Notes under the pieces: generated by a model
Databases searched by the model: none
Told to the model about the DNA's origin: nothing
The model's input: only the letters and a program-made list of their open reading frames with translations
Translations under genes and position numbers: made by a program
Shown here: positions 50,378 to 61,405 of the stretch, piece by piece
Layout: the number at the start of each line of letters is the position of its first letter
How positions within the stretch are numbered: the first letter of the stretch is position 1
From: Parapristionchus giblindavisi
Taxonomy: Eukaryota > Nematoda > Chromadorea > Rhabditida > Diplogasteridae
Length of the DNA: 64,000 bases
NCBI GenBank assembly: GCA_943737045.1
Contig: CALSFV010000042.1
Coordinates: 1-64,000, forward strand
Reading direction: 5' to 3'

Positions 50378-52291
50378 TCAATAGTCGTATATCTATGCAT
50401 AGCCTTTTGTAGAGTGTTTAATGTAATTATTGATTGATTGATCGATCGATATATCTGATTCTTGGCTGTTCCCCATCCTGCAACGATCTATCGATCGATA
50501 GTAGCCATTACCGTATGCGCGTATGCCTTCGTTCCAGTCAGGATTCCGTCCTATTCATTCGATATAGTACTCTTATTGATTGTTTTCGAACAAAAATCTT
50601 TCATCATGCTTCTAGAGTTTATTTTTGCTGCCTCTCGCTTTGTACGTATACCCGCTACGAGTATCCACCAGCCGGTTGCCCATACGTTTTGTCCCTCCCC
50701 CTATTAACCAGTTCCCCGTACGGGGTTACCATCCGCGGGCTCCCCGGATTCGCCTAGGTTCCCCATCCCGTGTATATGCTATGCTAAGAAAAGTTTGACT
50801 TTGCTGCAAGAAGAGCTTCCCCTTAACTCGCCAATCTTTCCCTCAATAATTATCATACATTTTCGGTACCTTCGCCGTTTATTTTATTTAGTGGGTCCAA
50901 TTCTCGAAATAGGGTGGGTTGATTTACTAAATTCGTTATTTTCGCTTAAAAATCGTCATTTTTAGCTTAATTTTCAAGTGCCCTAAAATGGCCTTATATA
51001 GTGGGTCAATCCTCGCACTGCGACGGTATGGCAATGTATGATAATTATCCCTATTAGTCTATCTCTTCCACCCAATGCACACTCCGACTGGTAACAAGTT
51101 CAAATGTATGATGTTTGACTACAGAGTGCCAACTATTTTATTCGAGCTAAATCTTTTCGAAATGCCTAAACTTCCCCCCTAATCACTTTTGATTCATGTG
51201 AAATCAGTATGAATTCATTTCGTCGTCTTCTTCATTTCCTTGTAAATTCCCTCCCATTTGATTGATTCTTGTACTCGAAAGAACGATTATTATATTTGCT
51301 CAAAGCCTCTTCTATTCGCACATTGTTGTATTATTATTCCATTTTTGTCGTCTTTTATCTTTGTTCTTTTAACACTCCAACGAGATTTATATGCTTATTA
51401 AATGGTTTGCACTTGTGATAAACTTTTAAAAACGTATATTTATTTGTTTTCGCGACAACAATTGTGATTAAAACAGTATGGGTATTCTATTTATTCAAAT
51501 TATGTATTTATTTAATTTGTTTAGATAGCAAAAACGAATGAGAGACGGGTGTGAGTGTTTTAAACTTCGAGGTTAACTTTTCGAAACAAGAACACAAAAC
51601 AAGATTCAACAACGCTTCGAGATTACAACAATTGTGAGCAAAAAGTATGAGTGTTCTATTTCGATTCGATAGCAATAACGAATGAGAGAGGCAGGGGTGA
51701 GAGTGTTTTAAAATTCAGTTTCAGCATTCATTACAAGACAAAATACAAAATTATACAAGATTCAACAAGACAGAGATCAAAGGCCAAAGATCATGGATCA
51801 AAAGAACAACGGAGTATCTGAGGGAAATTACACGAAATATGAGAAGATGATTAAGGTATGCCGAATTACAAAAATAAATGAAAAGTGAAAGCAAGAGATG
51901 GTATTGCAGGAATTCCTCTTAGGAAAGATACATACAAATGGGGAGGTATCAAAGGTTGACGAAGGGGTGTGTGCCAGAACTAAGAAGAAGACCATGGAAG
52001 AGATCAATGATCAAAGATCAACGATCAATTGCCAAGAATGGCTAACACGTACAAAAGTATAACGTAGAACCAGACAATGAGAGAAATTACACTAGATATG
52101 AAATGATTATGAAATGCCGAATTAAAACAATACAAGAAATACAAATGGGAATGGGATTGATTAATTTAATCTAATTCACTAATTTAACTGAATTTAGAGA
52201 AAGCAAGAGGTATTGTAGGATCATACAAATGTAATATCAAGGGCTGAAGAAGGTGTATGTACCAGAACCATAAAGAAGACCTTGGAATACA
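50378..52291. other. Convergent intergenic region between the TMCC and 374-aa genes
   Basis: It holds the MITE at 50854-51040, a tandem repeat of about 155 bp (51470-51715, 'gaatgagagacgggtgtgag' and its neighbour copy), and a direct duplication of about 280 bp (51800-52050 versus 52060-52340). No clear AATAAA is placed for either gene. Confidence 0.5.
50854..51040. mobile_element. hAT-like CATACATTTTC MITE, TSD ATAATTAT
   Basis: Exact ATAATTAT duplication at 50846-50853 and 51041-51048. The interior has 'tatatagtgggtcaatcctc'. Confidence 0.92.
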
Positions 52292-52340
52292 TCAATGATC
52301 GAAGTACAAAGGGCGGTTGCCAAGAATGGCTTGCACCAAC
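51880..52340 (-). repeat. Duplicated terminal-exon segment of the 374-aa gene
   Basis: 'gccaagaatggct' with a preceding 'agaagacc.tggaa..atcaatgatc' block occurs at 51985-52050 and again at 52270-52335. The second lies in the last exon (52292-52382) and 3' UTR; the first is a diverged copy downstream. Confidence 0.7.
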
Positions 52341-55300
52341 TCCATTACAGTTGATGGATCATGATCTACCGTAATCTGGCGTCTGCAGGGAAAAAAGAAT
52401 ACAACTTTGTATGCGGATGTATATGATAAAATGGTAATTTGCAAACCCAAAATCATGAAAAGTGATGAAAATATGGTTGAATTTTTTCCAATTTCCCCTG
52501 ATTTTCGAGACTTTAGAACATATAATAACGCACGACACCTGACCTTTGATCATCTGTGAGAAGAGCAAGTACTGCATTGTGGGCGAGGCGACCGAGAGTA
52601 GGAACCTGAAGCACTGATTGCTCAATAATCCCAACCGCACTCTTTCAAAACTACTGTACTCACGTCAAATGAAAAAAAAAGCAAATACGCTATTTACAAT
52701 GATTTCACAGTTTAATTATCTTTATTCTAATTTTTTACAGTTGATACGTCACCACTCACCCTGTCTTTATAAGTACGGACGATGAGGTGATTCTGGCGTT
52801 TCCAACATTCACAGTTAAAGCACTCTATAAATAATATCACTTCCAATTGAAAAGGTAGATAAAGAAACCATACATTTAGGGCGCCAGAATTTCTTATATA
52901 TAGCGGGTTTTAATTTCAAAATATGGTGGACAGAATTACATGGCACTCTTTCGCACAAAGAATGATATAGTGGGTCGATCCTCACAGTATTAGAGACGTG
53001 AAGAAATATATGATAAAGAACGAGAAGGTTTAATCCCTCTCTTGATTTATTGATTAAAAAAATACATATATCAACAACAAACTCGGATGAATTGCAGCGT
53101 ATAACTCCTTGTCGGTGAAGACGGGAGTATTAGGCTGTAAGCGTAACTATTAAATATCATAAATTGTGAAAAAACGGCACATTAAGGTGTGATCAGGATG
53201 TCGACAAACAATTGACAATAATCTCCGTATGTTTTTATCGTCGAGGGAATCGCACTGTTGACCCAACGAAATATGAACCATTTCGTTTGAGAACAACTTA
53301 GTTTAAAGATATACTGTTCACAAGCGCCGATCAAATAAAGAAAATCAATAATGTCCGGTCATATCCATATAGACCCATTGATTCAATCTTATTATTGGTA
53401 CACGAGACCGCAACGGAATATCAACAATGCCACGTAGATAACTTATTATTATTGTCCGACACGACGCATATGCGATCTTTCTATGCAGGAGAAGAAAAGG
53501 GAGCACCCCCCCCCCCCACAAGATGGAGCGACCTCTTTTGGAAGACAATTGGATGTAACTTCCCAAGCGAAGCTAAGCACAAAAATTGGAATTCCATGCA
53601 CACCAGAGCCCTCGTATATACGAACTCTTCATAAATGTGTTGCAAATGTAAAAAGAATGCGATGGACACAACATTACTTGGCTAATTACATTTGACTTGC
53701 GTGCCTCCGTCGTAACATTCATCGTAACGTCGGATAAATCCACGTCAACTTTGCGAGCGTAAATTTTTTTTTTTTAACAAAATTTTGGCATAAAACGTTT
53801 ATATTTCATTTATTCCAAAAACCTATTCGAAAGTTACATTCTGCAGAGTTACGGCGGAGGCAAGTAATTGTAAGGCAAATGTAAAACCGTATTGAGACCG
53901 TTTATATATGGGGAGAAGTTGTATTGATGTAAAGGGTATCGCAACCCAAATAAAATGATAGATACATCATTCTTTTTTCTCTGTTTCAATAGTTGAATAG
54001 TCATACCCACGGCGGTTCAATAACAGTAATTAAGAGCGACTCTGGATTTTTCAAACCTATTGCAAAATTGGTCAAACAAGTCTTAACACGAAAATTCAAA
54101 TGAGATATACGATATGATTGAGCGCGTTGCGGCTGCTCGCCATAGGAGCGCTTCTGATTGCAGCTATCGCCGGGTTTTGCGAGCTAAGGAACATGCCGAG
54201 ATGTCTTAGTGGCTAGTAGTTTTGTTTAGCGATATGAACACCGTAAGTTCGAATCCCGCCCGGTGCAAATCAACTTTACTGATTTTTCAAAGTGCGGGAG
54301 GATTCAAGACAAAGTTAAATGTAGGGATTTCCCTCCAATGAACCGCCGTGATACCGCAAAGTTGGCGAATTCCTTCATATCATCAACTGATTCAACATCT
54401 TGATGCCGAGCACATCGGTGAGGCAATGCATGAGGAGTAACCTGAAAATCGATTGATAGAACTGTCCACTTTTACTCTGTAAAAATACTAGAACAAGTGC
54501 AGAATTAGTGTAACCTCGAGCAAAGCTGGTTAAACATTGATATTAAAATATTTACCACACTAATTAAAATACTTACTTAGAGGAAAATTTAAAAGAAACT
54601 TTGTAATCAGCATCGAAAAATGATTCTAGTCATGATATTGAAAAAAATAAATAAACCACAATTCTCCAACACAGCGGTTCAAAATAGCTATAAATAATAA
54701 GATTGTAATCTATGATATTGCGAAAATATTTGTGTTTAAAAAATATTTTTTTCTTCAATTTTCATACCACGAAAATTCAAAATTTTCTACTGTAGGTTTG
54801 TACCGCAAATTAACCACAAAAATATTAAATTATTTACTGTACTTTAGCGTCCTGCGGAAACTACTGCCCATGTATGATGATAGTGCAATGTGAAATGAAA
54901 TGCTCTTACAGTACTTACGACTCCCGTATCCATATTGAGCTGCCAGTGCAGATTGGTATCACTGTTGTAGCCAATCATCGTGGGAACACCGGCGGTCCAC
55001 GAGTCAGGCAGCCGATAGTAGCTAGAATTTCGAAAAAAATGCAAAAAAATAAAAAAAATGGCTAAAATCGCAAAAAAATGTGCCTACACCAAGTGTTTCA
55101 CCGTGCGCCATCTATCCTCATCACCCTCACTTGCTGTAATGATCGTGTCACTCGTAATCTTCCTGCAATGCAGATATCGAGATAGGTCATTGAAAACTGG
55201 ACAAATGCCAAAAATTACGGTATAGTGCAAGTTTATTGACGCGTCTGCGCTCTCTCATTCTTACTTTTATCTTTGATTTTTAATGTAAATAAGACCGGTA

Positions 55301-58300
55301 TACTTTGCAGAAAATACCGCCACATAGGAGTCTCAAATTTATGAGTATTTCATCGTTAATTGTAGTATTCAAAATAGATTAAATACCTTTCTAAATCGAT
55401 TTTACGAATTGCGTGATGGGCCTCAAAATCGACCACTGCCGAAATCACCGATCCCTGGATGTGGAAGAAATTGTCGCCAACTCCGTATTGGCCGAGAAAA
55501 GCCAGCGATGCGCAACCTATTAATTTAGCAAGTAAATCACTGTACAGGAGTGATATGCATGCACCTATTTAAAATATAATATATAAAGCTATTAAGTAAT
55601 AATGTGCTTCATGGTGTTTCGGCCGCTACGTATGAAATTTATTTATTTTAAAAAAAGAGAAAATATGCCAAGTTGGCATGAAAACAGAACGCAAATACCG
55701 TCAAAACGAAAAACGTTCACAATATTTTGAAAACTTTGTATCATTATATCTAAACGAGATTGCTAGTTTTCTATTATATCATTTGGTATTTAAGCATCAT
55801 TGGGGTACCCTCATTGACCTGTTAAGAGCAATTAAATAATTAGCTGTGAACGCTGTATTGTGAAACTGGTGTACGGTATGATTTTCTACAGTATACCAGT
55901 TTTACAATCTGTATCATTTCACGATCAAAACTGTGTAAATTTACTGTAAGAGTCATGTAATGATAGATACATCCACATTTGGTCGAGGAAGTCATGATAG
56001 CAGTACATTTACAGTACGGTTCTACAGTATGCCAATTTTGCTCCGTGGCACTCCCGGAACGAAATTAACGATTTACTCCATTTCCAAAAAAAATCATTCA
56101 TACATAGCTCTGGCAATAACCAACATACCTGCATAAGATCCATTCACAATGTCATCGACAGACACCTTGTAGATCAGCTCGTGCCTGTTGAGATCCTCTC
56201 TGCAAGCGTCGAATACAGACATGGTCTATGGTTATCCCTTGGGATAGACGATTTTGGAATACCCACATGCGTTTTTATCTCAAAATCGGGTTACCCACAT
56301 ACGTTTTTGACCAAAATCCAGGTACCCACACGCATTTGAAGGGTCTGGGATATTGATAGACCATCACTGGTCGAGTAATGGCAAAGCTTGAATAGACTAG
56401 AATACACTGCGGAGAGCGGAAAATTATCTAGGCAGAGTGAAAACGGATCCATAAAACAGCCTTTTGGATGAGTACAAACTTTCAGAAAATCAAACTTTCG
56501 CATTACAATATAACGTTCGTGCCAAGAAACAGACAGTCAATCAAAGACCTTATAGCGCAAGAAAAACAGTAGCTAGGCTATATCTCTTGATCGCACTCTC
56601 TGAATGCAACTTATATTTTCAGCGTTATTCTTGTAGTATTTACACTTCTCCATCAGGATATTGATGATATTATCGCAAAATATGTTTGAATAAATTGTAA
56701 ACGACGGAAAATTGTCAGGCAACGATTCATGTTATACAATTATGCAGCTCAAAAAAGTTCCGTTCTTTATTTGCTGGCATGTTGCCAAAACTCAAGTGCG
56801 ATCGGAAGGTTCAAATAATACTTTTTCCAGGTACCACATTTTTATTGTTAGTTTTATTATTGATGTTCTCATTAAAACAGCCTTTATCGAGACTAGCTAA
56901 CGAGGATATGCCGTAAAAAAAGAAATAAAACATACAACACTGAGAAGAAGAGTTCCTTTCCGACAACAAAGGCGTCCATGACAAACGCCCCCGACTGCAA
57001 TCAATATCAATAAATTAATATAGCATCGCTGAGACGTTTTATCGTTGTAACTTGTCTCGTTAATATTAGGTTGTAACGTAAGTTTTTGCGCATTTTATAG
57101 TGCTGTGTTTGCGCTTTTGTTTCTCGCTATCGTCGATAAACGGTGATAATTTAATTTGAATCAGGACTTCAAAAACACAAAGATTTATGCTACAACTTAA
57201 TAAATATGCTTATATCGAAAATCCATAATTAATATTCAGCTCAAAAATCAAGAAAAAACAGAAAATAAAAAGGGTTTTCAAAAGATATCCAAAAAAAATT
57301 AAATTTCAATTCGCTAACAAGGGAAGTATAATATTTTTAAAATAAATATCCGGGTTCCGACCATATTTTACCTTTACTTATCGAGAACAAATACTCTCGT
57401 TCAAAAGTCAAACAGAGAAATCTTACATTTCCCTTGTAAACACAGTAGGTCGGATCTTGCGAGTGATGGAATTTCAGTACGAGAGCCGACGTATATTGTT
57501 TAATAGCATCGCGAATTCAAATTTTTTTCATGTATCTATTGAACACTTTTATTGATTTTTGAACATCACATTAATCAACAAAGTCAGCAACCAAGCAGTA
57601 AATCAACAGTCGACCAAATAGTGTACTCCAATGCACACGGGAGATGTGAAGTTTTATTTTTTACACTTTAGAGCTATTTTTAACACAACAAGTATTAAAT
57701 GAAACACTTCACAGGTCTTGTGCGCTGGGAGTATACTTTTGTCCCTGTGTGGAGGTTTTTCCCTCCGGGAAAAAAGTTTTGCAGTTCTGACAATGAGGTC
57801 GTATGCATGAACGTTTGTCCGACAAACGTGACGTCACAACCGTAGGCGGAGGTGTTTGCCGAAAATCCTCCGCCTACGCTTTTGACGTCACGTTTGTCGG
57901 ACAAACGGTTTGCCGGCGTTCATGCATATGGCCTCAGGAACGTTGGCAAACTGTTGCCGACAAACGTGACGTCACAAGCGAAGGCGGACGATTTCTGGCA
58001 AACGGCTGTGACGCCACGTTTGTTGGTAAACGGTTAGTCAACTTTTATGGCTACCTGCACTGTACTGAAAATAATCAATAATATTTTACCCTATTGCCAG
58101 AAAGGAGTTCGGATTCCCCCATCATCAACTTCCTCTCGACCATCTCCACAGTACGATATCCATCATTGGATTTGAGTACGAGAGCCACTAATCGGTCCCT
58201 CATCGTCTGTGCACTTCTGTTCGTTCCAAGGATAAGCACAGTGGTCGCATCAACCGCGATCATCTTCATTGTCTGAAACAGAAGACATGCATATATTTTC

Positions 58301-59568
58301 ATACCATCATAATGTGAGGATCGGCCCAAGGATAACATATTCTGGATTTTTGAGGATATTTTTCTTGTAGTTAACCGATCACCTTGAAATTTTACATAGA
58401 GCCACCGGTTTTTCTGGGTAATATTACAGTAAGTAGCGCGCAAAAAGTAACTTACTCCGTACTTACTTTTTATTATTGTTTTGGTAGTTCGTGCATTTAT
58501 AGCCTAAAGGTAAGTAAACAGTAAGTTACTTTTTGCGCGCTACTTACTGTAATACTACTCTGCAAAACCGGAGGTACTCATGCATGTTTGACATGTTTTT
58601 AATAGATTTTTAGAAATATTTTGTGACAAAAAACCGAAAAAAATTGCATGAATATGTTTAAAAATTAGAGAAGTAACTTCCTCAAAATGAGCCATACGGT
58701 CATTTTGGGATACTGTAGCCTGGAAACCGTCTAAATTGAAAAACCGACCCCATGTCTCGGCATACATTTCAAACATGTATGGGCACATGATGTGCTGCAC
58801 ATCATATAAAAATTTCAAGGTGATCGGATAACAACAAGAAAAGTTATCCTCAAAAAACCAAAATATGATATCTTTCTGGCAACCACTGTAGGTCGAATAG
58901 CTACGTTACAGATTTGCAAAAAAAATCACAAAATGCGGTCGGTGTTTCAAAAAAAAAATTCCAAAATGCGGTCAGGCTTCGTAGATTGCAACGTACTTCT
59001 GACGTATGGTTTGAATTCGTACTCTTTGGGTGGCGAAGAAGCCACCAATACGCCACAACATGTTCATGTTCATGTTGTTCAGTTCAGCTTCAGTTCAGTT
59101 CAGCATGTTCAGCTAAGACTGATTCCTTCCCGTAAAGAAGAATGGAATAGATATTGAATAAGAGTAAAGAACAGGGCAAGAACAGAATCGGTTCAACAGA
59201 TACAGTCCCAAAGAATCGCCGTCTTAACAGGCGATCGCCGCGTGTAGCTATTCTATTTTTTTTTCTATAAGGGAATGAATCGAGCGCGTTTCAAGACAAT
59301 ACATCGAACAATAATGGCAAAATATCTGAAATGAGAAAAATCTGCAAAAAGAATAGCCGCATGGCGGGATCGAACCTTGTACCTTTAAACATGAATGCGA
59401 ATTACTAAAAATTCATGCTATGGTAAGTTGAAAATTACTAAATTCCAAAAGTGCCTCTGCTTATAATTTAAGCGTTTTATACTTGGCAACTCTACGAGAA
59501 AATCAATTAACTCACGAAAATCATTCTTGGAAGGTTATGTACTCCAACTTCTACGCTCGTCAAGAGGC

Positions 59569-59609
<41 letters not shown>

Positions 59610-61361
59610 GTTATCTACGTACAGTACCGTGCAAAATTCTATCCACTTTTGCTTTTTTCGTCATAACTTTTTTCAAACTCAACCGATTATGTCCAGCTTT
59701 TCAGGGATTATTTTGAGAGTGTTTTCACATGGTTTACACAACAAACTAGCACGGGCGAACTCTTACTGTGAAATTTATTTCGAATTTATCAAAAGTCACA
59801 AAAGTGAGATTTTCGTATTCTTCGATTTCTTCTATTTTTCTCTCTCATTTCGCTACCAATGTGTGTTATATCGTTTTAAAACTATGGTACGGCATCTTGG
59901 GAGTAAGAATCCATCGATAACCGAGCGAGAACCCATTTGCCGTGGACGTCAGATGGCCTGCCCGCAGGCACTCTCTCATAGCAAGTCCGGGTGTCTGTTT
60001 CGATTATACACAAAGTCATCGAAACTCCAATCTATTCTCAAACAATGAAGAAGACTAAGGAACGATCTCGCAAGACGATTTTGACATCTGATCCTCCGAT
60101 TATCCGCATCTCGAATGAGAAAACGAGGCTCACGGCAATGAACGTCAAGCGAGAACTGACGGAATTTCAGTTTTTTTTTTTTTTTTTTCAGTTTTGTATA
60201 ATCGAAACAGACACCCGGACTTGCTATGAGAGAGTGCCTGTGGGCAGGCCATCTGACGTCCACGGCAAATGGGTTCTCCCTCGGATATCGATGGATTCTT
60301 ACTCCCAAGATGCCGTGCCATAGTTTTAAAACGATATAACACATATTGGTAGCGAAATGAGAGAGAAAAATAGAAGAAATTGAAGAATACGAAAATCTCA
60401 CTTTTGTGACTTTTGATAAATTCGAAATAAATTTCACACTAAGAGTTCACCCGGGCTAGCTTGTAGTGTAAACCATTTGAAAACACTCTCAAAAAAATCC
60501 CTGAAAAGCTGGACATAATCGGTTGAGTTTTAAAAAAGTTATGACGAAAAAAGCAAAAGTGGATAGACTTTTGCACGGTACTGTAGGGTTGCCGTTGCGT
60601 AAGCGTTATCGTATTTACCGGGCCCTCTTCCCATCTCTTCCCACTCTCTCGTCATTTCCCGCAATAGAGAAGAGAGACTGCTAAATTAGCGGGAATTACG
60701 CTATCTCTCGCCCCCCCCCTTCCCCTCTCCTTACTCTCTGTTCACACCACCCGCCTCGCCCTATTTGAAGCACGTTTGAAGGGATATCTAAGTCCCCTCA
60801 CATCTGAGAGCTTTGCAGTCAAAAGCAAAGTTGTAGCTCACATCGATCCGGCTCTGTGGCCGTATGCAAGAACCGTTTTCCGGGAAAATGTGACGTCATT
60901 AGCGTAGGCGGAGGCGTTTTCCAAAAATCCTCCGCCTACGCTAATGACGTCACATTTTCCCGGAAAACGGTTTTCCCGTTGTTCTTGCATACGGCCACTG
61001 ATTATTTTTTGGCTGAGATGATACGATCAAAACAAACAAAATGACAATCGTTCTACCTGTTCAGAGGAAAATCGAAACGATAAGCGTTCAAAATATGTTT
61101 TTGCAAGAAGAGTTGAATTTCACCCAATGATCAGAGGAATCAGATTTGCATTTGAATATTGTTATTCCCTCTATTTCCCATTTCAACGATTCGTTATCTC
61201 AACAGGGACATTGTTCACATTGTTCTCTCACTATCATGTCTTCCACTCTCATCGCTGGTTGCGAGATTCTTTATATCAGATTAATTACACTTCGCATACA
61301 GTAAGTAATCATCGTATACAGTATTCCAGACTGTTCCAGTAGATCAATCAGCCTTGTATCG

Positions 61362-61405
<44 letters not shown>

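Noticed and set aside
54195..54275. tRNA-like sequence with 'gttcgaatcc'
   Set aside because: A B-box-like word is present but the T stem and acceptor stem do not pair. Similar isolated words on the minus strand near 59375 and 63432 also fail. At most SINE relics.
58075..58443. 122-aa single-exon minus-strand frame starting in repeat DNA
   Set aside because: Only 58272-58090 is coding; the N-terminal part lies in a truncated MITE and a foldback, and a good TTTCAG acceptor marks the true exon start.
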